A stretch of DNA of 22,244 nucleotides from JANOXC01 sp031418215 (lineage in GTDB: Bacteria > Bacteroidota > Bacteroidia > AKYH767-A > OLB10): assembly GCA_031418215.1 (NCBI GenBank), contig JANOXC010000143.1, forward strand, positions 1 through 22,244, read 5' to 3'. The stretch's first letter is position 1. Each line of letters opens with the position of its first letter. Made by a program: the position numbers and the translations under genes. Under the pieces are notes generated by a model. The model was not told where the DNA came from and did no database searches. It worked only from the letters and a program-made list of their open reading frames with translations. Positions 8,141 through 15,108 of this stretch are shown here, in pieces.

Positions 8141-9139
8141 ATGGTTAAGATAGGATCCGTTGAATTAGGCAGTTTTCCACTGTTGCTTGCTCCCATGGAG
8201 GATGTGAGCGATCCGCCTTTTCGTTATGTATGCAAACAGAACGGTGCCGATTTAATGTATACGGAGTTCATCTCTTCGGAAGGATTGATAAGGGATGCCC
8301 GTAAGAGTGTGAAAAAGCTCGACATTTTTGAATATGAACGTCCCATAGGAATTCAGCTGTTTGGCAGCGATATTGATTCTATGCGGGAAGCTGCTGTGAT
8401 TGCCGACCAGGCTAATCCCGCTTTGATCGACATTAATTACGGATGCCCGGTAAAAGCTGTTGCCTGTAGAGGAGCCGGTGCTGCATTGTTACAGGATGTT
8501 CCAAAGATGGTGGCAATGACAAATGAGGTGATAAAAGCCGCTAAGAGACCGGTGACGGTTAAAACACGCCTTGGCTGGGACGACAGTACAAAGAATGTAG
8601 TAGATGTTGCGGAGCGACTACAGGATATTGGTATTTCTGCTTTAACAATTCATGGCCGCACACGTGCTCAATTGTACAAAGGCCCTGCCGATTGGACGTT
8701 GATAGGTGCCATAAAGAATAATCCCCGCATGCATATCCCCATTTTTGGAAATGGCGATGTAGACTCCCCTGAAAAAGCTTTGGAGTTAAAAAATAAATAT
8801 GGTGTAGATGGTTTGATGATTGGCCGAGCAAGCATTGGTTATCCCTGGATTTTTAATGAGATTAAACATTATTTTGAAACCGGAGAGAGGCTGCCAACAC
8901 CTGATATTCATCAGCGGGTGGAAGTCTGCAAAGCACATTTGATAAAATCAGTAGAGTGGAAGGGACCCATTGTAGGAATATTTGAAATGCGGAGGCATTA
9001 TACCAATTACTTCAAAGGGCTGGATCATTTTAAAGATTATCGCATGCGTTTGGTGACGGCACCTGATTTGTCAAGTATTCTTTCTATTATCGATGAGGTG
9101 CATGTTCACTATACTAGCAATATAGAAACCGCAGCATAA
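8141..9139 (+). CDS. dusB: tRNA-dihydrouridine synthase, DusB type
   Basis: FMN enzyme that reduces uridines in the tRNA D-loop. The 332 residues form a TIM barrel plus helical tail. Signs: APMEDVSDPPFR at 18-28, the catalytic loop DINYGCPVKAVACRGAGAAL with Cys102, the KTRLGW lysine (Lys141), IHGRTRAQLYKG (170-180), and FMN phosphate-binding GNGDV (203-207) and GRASIGYPWIF (228-238). The V-K-x-V loop and GRASIGYPWIF favour DusB over DusA/DusC; most Bacteroidota have this single Dus type, so the assignment is good but not proven. ATG at 8141 gives the usual N-terminus. Confidence 0.95.
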   Translation: MVKIGSVELGSFPLLLAPMEDVSDPPFRYVCKQNGADLMYTEFISSEGLIRDARKSVKKLDIFEYERPIGIQLFGSDIDSMREAAVIADQANPALIDINYGCPVKAVACRGAGAALLQDVPKMVAMTNEVIKAAKRPVTVKTRLGWDDSTKNVVDVAERLQDIGISALTIHGRTRAQLYKGPADWTLIGAIKNNPRMHIPIFGNGDVDSPEKALELKNKYGVDGLMIGRASIGYPWIFNEIKHYFETGERLPTPDIHQRVEVCKAHLIKSVEWKGPIVGIFEMRRHYTNYFKGLDHFKDYRMRLVTAPDLSSILSIIDEVHVHYTSNIETAA

Positions 9140-9165
9140 CCGAAGTTTATTAATTGATTTTAAAT

Positions 9166-9173
9166 TACTTTTG
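9166..9173 (+). promoter_or_regulatory. TANNTTTG -7 box for the bactofilin-atpZ-atpI trio
   Basis: TACTTTTG, 21-28 bases before the bactofilin ATG, matches the -7 consensus. Upstream TTTA at 9146-9149 has a spacer of 16, shorter than ideal. A transcript starting near 9180 would carry all three downstream genes. Confidence 0.4.
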
Positions 9174-9193
9174 TACAGCTAAAAATTAATAAG

Positions 9194-9625
9194 ATGTTCC
9201 AGCAAATAAAAAACAAAGCCGTAAACACCTTGCAGGGTGATAATACCTCCGTTAATATAATCGGACACGGAACCGTAATTGAAGGAGAGGTAAGTTCAAA
9301 TGGTGATATCAGGATTGATGGTACCGTAAAAGGTTCTGTAACAACGAAAGCAAAGTTGGTGATTGGATCTTCCGGAAATGTTGACGGTGATGTTTTTTGT
9401 CAGAATGCTGATATTTCTGGAGCGATTAAAGGAAAAGCCACCGTTAGTGAAATGTTGTTTTTAAAAGCCAATGGACGTATCAATGGCGATATTAATACCG
9501 GCAAACTAGTTGTAGAAGTAGGAGCCAGCTTTACCGGCAATTGTAACATGGGCCCCTCTATAAAGGAAATCAAACATGGCGAGCGACCAGCAGAAGCCGG
9601 AGGACTCAAGGAAAAAACCGCTTAA
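9194..9625 (+). CDS. Bactofilin (polymer-forming cytoskeletal protein)
   Basis: 143-residue beta-helical cytoskeletal subunit that polymerises without nucleotides and usually associates with the membrane or cell wall. The centre (about 20-115) is the bactofilin repeat pattern: GTVIEGEVSSNGDIRIDGTV, then GSVTTKAKLVIGSSGNVDGD and further turns of G-x-I/V-x-G-D/x. Short unstructured N- and C-terminal tails flank it, as usual. It is first in a plus-strand trio; the next start lies inside its last 50 bases in another frame. Coupling of bactofilin to atpZ is a common Bacteroidota arrangement. Confidence 0.93.
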   Translation: MFQQIKNKAVNTLQGDNTSVNIIGHGTVIEGEVSSNGDIRIDGTVKGSVTTKAKLVIGSSGNVDGDVFCQNADISGAIKGKATVSEMLFLKANGRINGDINTGKLVVEVGASFTGNCNMGPSIKEIKHGERPAEAGGLKEKTA

Positions 9626-9809
9626 CGATTACATGAAATACGGCGCCATGAGTTTTCAGATGGCAGCCATCGTTCTTTTATTCACTTTGGGCGGAATGAA
9701 ACTTGATAAGTACTTAGGGACGAAATTCCCTGTTTGCACTTTGGTGTTATTGCTCTTTTCCATCTTTGCCGCACTTTATCTCACGCTAAAGGATTTTATT
9801 AAAAAATAA
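9576..9809 (+). CDS. atpZ: AtpZ/AtpI family small membrane protein
   Basis: 77-residue protein with a charged N-terminus and two membrane helices (about 25-42 and 51-71) joined by the GGMKLDKYLGTKFP loop, which is the family signature (G-G-x-x-L-D-x-x-L-G/F). AtpZ with AtpI forms a Mg/Ca transporter-like accessory of F-type ATP synthase or helps assemble its rotor. The ATG at 9576 overlaps bactofilin by 50 bases in another frame; an alternative ATG at 9633 avoids overlap but removes the NDY part of the conserved N-D/N-Y-x-K-Y segment, so the longer form is preferred. The F1Fo structural genes that normally follow are absent. Confidence 0.85.
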   Translation: MASDQQKPEDSRKKPLNDYMKYGAMSFQMAAIVLLFTLGGMKLDKYLGTKFPVCTLVLLLFSIFAALYLTLKDFIKK

Positions 9810-9810
9810 G

Positions 9811-10218
9811 ATGAATCTTTCTTTTATTATTCGTTTGATAATTATTGCTGCAATAGGCTATGCAGGATATTATTTTCTTTTGCCAAATTTACCGGTTAAA
9901 CTACAGTACCATCATTTTCTATATATATTATTATTTTTCATGACGAGTACCACTGCCTTTCACTTTGGCTTATCAAAAAGTGTGGAGTCCGGTCCAAAAC
10001 ATTTTATAAGATATTATATGGCCGCAACAGGATTGAAGCTGCTTTTATATGTCGCCATTATTGTGATGTATGCCGTAATCAACAAGGCAGGAATGATGGC
10101 ATTTGCTTTTTGCTTCCTTCTTTTTTATGTTTTGTTTACCATTCTCGAAGTGTCTGTTGCTTACAAACAATTTGGCAGCAATAGTAAGCCTGCCGACAAC
10201 GGAGATCAACTTTCATAA
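9811..10218 (+). CDS. AtpI-like four-helix membrane protein
   Basis: 135 residues with four hydrophobic segments (about 5-23, 36-51, 67-89, 93-116). The third and fourth helices, with ATGLKLLLYVAIIVMYAVI and the E-V-S-V-A-Y end, resemble the ATP synthase I chain (AtpI). It starts 1 base after the atpZ stop, so the two are co-translated. In related bacteria such a gene stands between atpZ and atpB. Family assignment rests on position and topology, not on a diagnostic motif; the C-terminal tail is hydrophilic. It converges on the J-domain gene across a repeat. Confidence 0.65.
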   Translation: MNLSFIIRLIIIAAIGYAGYYFLLPNLPVKLQYHHFLYILLFFMTSTTAFHFGLSKSVESGPKHFIRYYMAATGLKLLLYVAIIVMYAVINKAGMMAFAFCFLLFYVLFTILEVSVAYKQFGSNSKPADNGDQLS

Positions 10219-10320
10219 CTCGTCCTAGCGCTACTCGTCCTCCTTTGCAACTCTTGCTCGTCCTCTCACGATAGCTATCGGGAGCGCTGTGTATGCATCC
10301 GCGTTGAAAACGCGGACGAG
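10219..10320. repeat. Structured intergenic repeat: CTCGTCC copies, palindrome and hairpin
   Basis: Three direct copies of CTCGTCC (10219-10225, 10234-10240, 10257-10263) and one inverted copy GGACGAG (10314-10320). The first two copies bracket the palindrome TAGCGCTA (10226-10233), whose core AGCGCT recurs at 10283-10288. A 12-bp palindrome CGATAGCTATCG (10269-10280) is extended by CTC/GAG arms around one mismatch. TCCGCGTT-GAA-AACGCGGA (10298-10316) is a perfect 8-bp hairpin. It fills the convergent gap between the AtpI-like gene and the J-domain gene and may end both transcripts. Confidence 0.65.
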
Positions 10321-10339
10321 ATTTTGCTGACGAGATTGT

Positions 10340-11326
10340 TCACCTGAACAAACTTAACAAAAAATAAAATTCTTTTTCATCAAAGATCCAATAGCTGACT
10401 TCCCTGCCTGCTTTATAGCCGTCTTCCATATAGTTTTTTACGGCATAGTTTTGCAACAAATGATAAAATTTCGAGCGTACTCCGGTTAATAGGTACATGC
10501 TATGACAAACAATTCCTCCGCATAATGAACCTAACAATAATCCTGAGATAAAAGAAAACCCGGCTGCAACAGCATAGAAAAACCCCAATGCTGTAAAAAC
10601 ATACTTCAGTGTTGAGCCAATACTATGATAGAAATAAGCATAGTTGCTGCGCGGAATCAATAATGCATGGCGATATATATATGTTCTACGATAAGCCGTT
10701 TTGCTTTGTTCTTCACGGTGCAGGTAAAAAGTATAAGGTCGCAATCCTGCTGCCTCGCCCTTTTTAAAAAAACAATCATTTGCGATAATTTGAATGCTTA
10801 CCTGTTCTGTTTGAAATAATTTATGGTGAATAAATATAGAAGCCGGAGGAATGGTTAATATACCTGTTTCTATTGCCGACACCGTAAAAGTCATTGAAGT
10901 TTCTTTGACCTCCCCTCCATCAATTAGCAACATCCGGTGATTGATAACAGGGCTGGAATTATAAAAAAGGGAACTTGACTCCGGCTTTTTAAATACACGT
11001 CCTTCTCCAATATAGCGAAACGTTATTTCAAATTCTTTATTTAACCTGGCACTATGGGTATCGATTGTTACGAAAAAGTAAGGTTGAAAATGCACCTTTT
11101 GAAAATGAAAGCCGGTATGCTGATGGCCATCAAACCGGGCTTTTTTATGCTCGTCAGCAAGCACATGGTGGGCTTCATTCACCTCCTTAAAAACCTCAGC
11201 TGCTTCCATGTCGCCACCGTTCCGGTCAGGATGAAATTGCTTTGCCAGACGATGATATGCTTTTTTGATATCATCGCTTGTGGCAGTGTTGGGCAAGCCT
11301 AAGATTTTATAATAATCCTTGTCCAT
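10340..11326 (-). CDS. Membrane J-domain protein with BatD-like beta domain
   Basis: 328 residues. Residues 1-68 are a full J domain (DKDYYKILGL, helix II, HPD at 32-34, then EVFKEVNEAHHVLAD), so it should recruit and stimulate a cytosolic DnaK. No G/F linker, zinc finger or DnaJ C-terminal domain follows. Residues about 84-182 read like one BatD/oxygen-tolerance beta domain: an L-N-K-E-F-E-I-T-F strand, then T-S-M-T-F-T-V-S-A-I-E-T-G-I-L-T-I-P-P-A-S and F-Q-T-E-Q-V-S-I-Q-I. One or two membrane helices span 243-282, and a cytosolic tail with aromatic residues ends the protein. J-domain assignment is secure; the BatD likeness is my reading of the pattern. Confidence 0.85.
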   Translation of the reverse strand: MDKDYYKILGLPNTATSDDIKKAYHRLAKQFHPDRNGGDMEAAEVFKEVNEAHHVLADEHKKARFDGHQHTGFHFQKVHFQPYFFVTIDTHSARLNKEFEITFRYIGEGRVFKKPESSSLFYNSSPVINHRMLLIDGGEVKETSMTFTVSAIETGILTIPPASIFIHHKLFQTEQVSIQIIANDCFFKKGEAAGLRPYTFYLHREEQSKTAYRRTYIYRHALLIPRSNYAYFYHSIGSTLKYVFTALGFFYAVAAGFSFISGLLLGSLCGGIVCHSMYLLTGVRSKFYHLLQNYAVKNYMEDGYKAGREVSYWIFDEKEFYFLLSLFR

Positions 11327-11365
11327 TTATGGTATTAATTCAAAACAAAATGGTAAATCCACTTT

Positions 11366-11442
11366 GGTTAACAGCATTGTTCATAAAATAATGAACTGCA
11401 AAGGTGGAAAAAGTATTGTGCTATTTAACTTTGAGGTTAACC
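11366..11442. promoter_or_regulatory. Divergent control region with dyad and repeated GGTTAAC
   Basis: Between the J-domain and response-regulator genes. GTTCAT-N6-ATGAAC (11379-11396) is a perfect dyad of operator size. GGTTAAC occurs at 11366-11372 and again inside the palindrome GGTTAACC (11435-11442). TAACTTTG (11426-11433) matches the -7 consensus for the response regulator starting at the ATG 11449. Regulatory role is inference from position and symmetry. Confidence 0.35.
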
Positions 11443-11448
11443 GATTTT

Positions 11449-11907
11449 ATGAAAAGACACCGCAGCAGTTTGCGTTTTTTGATTATTGAAGATGTAAAGG
11501 AACATGCAGCCCTGATTCAGGAGGCTGTGCATACGCATGATTTTTTGCACGACATCAGCTCAGTCAAAAACTGCGATATGGCCATCCAACTGTTAAATGA
11601 GTACAAAAAGGAGGATTACCTGCCACATATCATCATCCTCGATCTAAGTGTTTCCGGAATGAATGCCCTGGACTTTTTGGCGGGTATGAATGCCGATAAA
11701 GATTTTGCATCTATACCAATTATTGCCCTGACATCTGCAGCAAAAGAGGACGACAGGAATTTCCTAAGCCGTTTTAATAACTGTGTATATATTGTAAAAC
11801 CGGCAGGAATCATCGGTTTTATGGAGCTGATTAATTTCATCTGCAACTTCTGGAGCGAAAATAAAAAGGTGCCGGATTACCAGAGCATCCATAAACGCAT
11901 TGGATAA
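11449..11907 (+). CDS. Single-domain response regulator (CheY-like receiver)
   Basis: 152 residues from the ATG at 11449, almost all one receiver domain. Acidic pocket Glu14-Asp15 (FLIIEDVKEH), phospho-acceptor Asp65 (IIILDLSVSGMNALDFL), switch Thr95 (ALTSAAKEDD) and Lys117 (YIVKPAG) are all present, so it should be phosphorylatable. It lacks an output domain, so it acts by protein contact or in a phosphorelay. The frame is open to a GTG at 11404, but a TANNTTTG box at 11426 lies between and the added residues are not receiver-like, so the ATG is chosen. No histidine kinase is adjacent. It converges on the next gene with 7 bases between. Confidence 0.9.
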   Translation: MKRHRSSLRFLIIEDVKEHAALIQEAVHTHDFLHDISSVKNCDMAIQLLNEYKKEDYLPHIIILDLSVSGMNALDFLAGMNADKDFASIPIIALTSAAKEDDRNFLSRFNNCVYIVKPAGIIGFMELINFICNFWSENKKVPDYQSIHKRIG

Positions 11908-11914
11908 TTACCTG

Positions 11915-13690
11915 TTACAGAACAGTCAGTTTGCCGGATGCTTTAACTGTTTTGTTGTCCTCCAATTGAAATATATATAACCCCTGTTTCAATTGTTTTC
12001 TATCAATCAGTACTTCCGATGAAACGATGTTTTTAATTGTTTGAACAAGTCTTCCTTCAGAGTTAAATATTTTTAAAGTAACGTTTTCCCCTTCTGCATT
12101 ATTGAATTTTAATAGCGAAGTGCTGAAGCATGGATTAGGATAAAGTGAAAACGAAGAAGATTCCTTTTGCTCGTTGATGGCAGTAACAAAACAATTGTCA
12201 AATAATTGTTGAATGGTAGTATCAGCATTAAGCAGCAATGCGACAGAAGCAGTCGGCCCACCGCCAATCGATTGTGCCCAAACAACACCTGTAGTAACAT
12301 AATTTACCGCACCAGGCTGCAAAGTAAACTTACCTGCCGACTCTATAAAACGCATATCATCAGGGAGAATGCCTCCGTTACTCATTGTCCAGTTTGTTGG
12401 ATTAGCAGGATCTGTAGTACTTGGAAACATAAAATTACAAGGAGTGGTTGTTGAACCAGGTCCTGTTCCTGCACCATTGCCACCATATGTTACATGACTA
12501 CCGTTAGTCCAAACACTTGACAAGTATTGGTAATAATCATCTGTGGCGGCGGGATTTCCTGTAACACTCCCGTTAACATTTGCATAATAGTGAAAATTAG
12601 ACATGATAATTTCTTCCCCCGGTTCATCTGTTGAGCCATCTCTGTCATTGTCAATTCCATCATTCGGATCAGCTAATGGCCCCTGGAAAAAATCTATGCC
12701 AATAGCAGGAGGGTTAAGGCCGTACCCGCCAACGTCATTTGCATCGCCATTGTAACAATAACCTAATCCAAGATTAACATCACAACCCACATAATCATCT
12801 GATGCATCTCCAAGATCTGCATCACACCAAACACCGAAATAAGTATTTAATAATGCATCAGGACTTCTGTTAATGATTTCGTAATTATAAAAAGTGGAGT
12901 TGTTGATTGCCGTATTGGCAGATTGAAAAGCAAAAGCCTGTGCACGAATTTCCAAACCAATGGGAAACAAACTGCCAGTCTCCGTATGAACATTACCAAT
13001 ATCATTAAACACCCACCAAATTGTTTGATCACCTTGCAAATAACCGTTGCAACCAGTTTGTGAAACGCCAGGTAAAAGATAATTGGGATAATCGCCACTC
13101 AATGGTTCATAGATGCCATTATTATTTAAGTCATAAAAAGGAGCGAGATACGGAAGTTCGCCAATGGCAACATTTCCATTACCAGGCCATGATAAAATAT
13201 CAGGTGTGGAAGCACCACCGCCAGCAAAAGTAGTAACCTGCGCCCTGTCAAATTTCCAAAACCTGTTGTATGCATTACATGTTGAAGGCGTTACATCCAT
13301 TGGATTAATTCCGTCATTGGAAATAGGCCCTGACCAGAAATCATTTGATCCTGTCTGGCGATAGGTTTGAGCTGCCATTTTAAGGTTGTTGGCAACATCA
13401 AATCCACCTACCCAAATAGCACCGGCATAAATGGAAATTTTACCACTTCCATTTGGAATTTCATAGATGCCAGCAGCATTATTATTGTAATCCCACCATA
13501 AATCTCCACCATTTAAAATTCGTGCCCTAACATTATTAATATTTAAATCCACTTGTGCTGTTGTTGCAATGCAGCCTGATACATTGCTTAACAATGGTTT
13601 TCGATTTGATGTTGCAATGTCTTCACGGGAGAAGGCTTGATTAACAACAATAAAAATGATAAGTAGGATCAATGTGTTGGTTTTTCTCAT
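11915..13690 (-). CDS. Large T9SS-secreted protein of unknown function
   Basis: 591 residues. Signal peptide MRKTNTLILLIIFIVVNQAFS, a long beta-rich body, and a T9SS sorting domain from about 514 (FSLYPNPC) to the end. I do not recognise a catalytic family. The body is rich in Asn, Gly, Asp and aromatic residues and has calcium-loop-like stretches: DLNNNGIYEP and DPNDGIDNDRDGSTDEPGEE, the latter like thrombospondin type 3 or EF-hand-like loops. Proteins with the opening NNVRARILNGGDLWWD are common, uncharacterised surface proteins in this phylum. (GGTT)3 abuts its ATG upstream; a near-consensus -7 box (TATCTTTA) follows. It lies 61 bases after the hydrolase gene on the same strand. Confidence 0.85.
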   Translation of the reverse strand: MRKTNTLILLIIFIVVNQAFSREDIATSNRKPLLSNVSGCIATTAQVDLNINNVRARILNGGDLWWDYNNNAAGIYEIPNGSGKISIYAGAIWVGGFDVANNLKMAAQTYRQTGSNDFWSGPISNDGINPMDVTPSTCNAYNRFWKFDRAQVTTFAGGGASTPDILSWPGNGNVAIGELPYLAPFYDLNNNGIYEPLSGDYPNYLLPGVSQTGCNGYLQGDQTIWWVFNDIGNVHTETGSLFPIGLEIRAQAFAFQSANTAINNSTFYNYEIINRSPDALLNTYFGVWCDADLGDASDDYVGCDVNLGLGYCYNGDANDVGGYGLNPPAIGIDFFQGPLADPNDGIDNDRDGSTDEPGEEIIMSNFHYYANVNGSVTGNPAATDDYYQYLSSVWTNGSHVTYGGNGAGTGPGSTTTPCNFMFPSTTDPANPTNWTMSNGGILPDDMRFIESAGKFTLQPGAVNYVTTGVVWAQSIGGGPTASVALLLNADTTIQQLFDNCFVTAINEQKESSSFSLYPNPCFSTSLLKFNNAEGENVTLKIFNSEGRLVQTIKNIVSSEVLIDRKQLKQGLYIFQLEDNKTVKASGKLTVL

Positions 13691-13751
13691 GGTTGGTTGG
13701 TTTATAAAGTAAAGATAATTGTAAAAAGGAAATAATCGTATTAATATGAAA

Positions 13752-14813
13752 TTAAATTATATTGCCTTTTTCCCCTTTAGCAACAGCATGAATAAACTTA
13801 ATCAGTCCTTTAAAATAAATTTGTTGGTCATCATAAAAACACATGTGACTACCATTAGGGCAATATAAATAGCTGCCATTTTGTACGGCTGTCGACATCC
13901 ATTTCATGTGTTCGGGATCCATGGTATCATATTTTGCACCAACTGTTAAGGTGGGAACTGCAATGTTTTTTAAATCATTTTTCCTGTCCCAGTTCAACAG
14001 CTTTCCTGATATGCCAAATTCGCTCGGTCCCTGCATGGTAATGTATAATTCATTGTTTAGTTTATTGAAGGAACGCACCATCGGTTCAGGCCATTGATCC
14101 AATGTTATGCGGCAAATGTGCTGTCCATAAAAATTCGGCATGAGCAATTCCATGTATTTGGGATTTGCATAATCTCCTTTTGCTTCAAGCGTGCGAATTG
14201 AATCTAACACCGCAGGATTCATCGTTTTTGACAGCACATCATCAGCATATTTTTTGTATTCAGGGGCACTACACATCATGTCGGAAATGATCAGTGCTTT
14301 TAAATTATGCTGATATTTCAATGCGTATTCAAGTGCAAGTATCCCACCCCATGAATGACCCAATAAATAGAAATTATCTTTTGTGAGGTTTAAGGCAACT
14401 CTTACTTGCTCTACTTCTTCAACATATCTTGCAAGATCATACAACGAAGTGTCTTTAGGATTATCTGAATTTCCACAAGACAGTTGGTCATAGTAAATGA
14501 ACTCAATTCCTTCTTTCGGTAGAAAATTTTCAAAACATTCAAAATATTCATGCGTGCATCCTGGTCCGCCATTTAAAAGTAAAACTTTAATCCCTGGATT
14601 ATTCCCTACGCGTTTTGTCCAAACGTTAAATTTACCCTTTGGTGTATTGATCGAGATTACAGTAACTCCACCATCTTGAATTCCTGAATCGACGGGCGAG
14701 AAATAATTGGAAGATTGTTGTTCAACATTTTCTTTGTTGGAATTATCGGTACAGCTAATCAATAAACTTATTCCAATCAAAACAAGTTTGTTGAGGGGGG
14801 AGAACTTTTTCAT
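13752..14813 (-). CDS. Alpha/beta hydrolase lipoprotein, prolyl aminopeptidase-like (S33)
   Basis: 353 residues, S33 peptidase family, probably a membrane-anchored lipoprotein: signal MKKFSPLNKLVLIGISLLIS then Cys21. The oxyanion motif is NGGPGCTHEY (81-90; family usual HGGPG), nucleophile elbow GHSWGG (Ser154), acid Asp296 in AKYDTMDP, and base His323 in NGSHMCFYD. The cap domain is about 175-265. Family members release N-terminal proline or other residues from short peptides. Beside secreted proteases in the window it may process peptide products at the cell surface, which is inference. A near-consensus -7 box, TACCTTTA (minus strand, 14842-14849), precedes it. Confidence 0.9.
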   Translation of the reverse strand: MKKFSPLNKLVLIGISLLISCTDNSNKENVEQQSSNYFSPVDSGIQDGGVTVISINTPKGKFNVWTKRVGNNPGIKVLLLNGGPGCTHEYFECFENFLPKEGIEFIYYDQLSCGNSDNPKDTSLYDLARYVEEVEQVRVALNLTKDNFYLLGHSWGGILALEYALKYQHNLKALIISDMMCSAPEYKKYADDVLSKTMNPAVLDSIRTLEAKGDYANPKYMELLMPNFYGQHICRITLDQWPEPMVRSFNKLNNELYITMQGPSEFGISGKLLNWDRKNDLKNIAVPTLTVGAKYDTMDPEHMKWMSTAVQNGSYLYCPNGSHMCFYDDQQIYFKGLIKFIHAVAKGEKGNII

Positions 14814-15108
14814 GCGTTTGTGGTTTTAGTGCTTCGCCGGTTAAAGGTAATAAGTATTCAGCAGTTCGGGAAAAAAGAATACTCAAATATTAATATAATT
14901 GCATTTACTCCTGATAAAGCTAATGCATTGAAAAATTATTGAAATTATCTGATTTATAAACATCAATCATTTATTTTGCAAAACAATCATGCAGAAGATA
15001 ATTTACAGAAAAGTAATAATATTATTTATAATGCAAAAAGTGATTCAGTGAATGGACAGGCATTACAGAAGCAAAGCCTTTTTAATAGCGACAGGTCTTG
15101 GAATTGAT
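14814..15108. other. AT-rich gap between the CotH gene and the hydrolase
   Basis: 295 bases, strongly AT-rich. Contains the near-consensus -7 box for the hydrolase and a 12-bp AATAATATTATT palindrome (15015-15026), which is unremarkable at this composition. No gene or convincing terminator was seen. Confidence 0.4.

Noticed and set aside
10219..10263. Three CTCGTCC repeats as a mini CRISPR array
   Set aside because: The repeats are 7 bp with spacers of 8 and 16 bases and no cas genes; the inverted copy and palindromes fit a different kind of repeat.
11404..11448. GTG start of the response regulator
   Set aside because: The extra 15 residues are not receiver-like and a -7 box at 11426 would lie inside the coding region.
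15015..15026. AATAATATTATT palindrome as an operator
   Set aside because: Such AT-only symmetry is expected in a gap this AT-rich.
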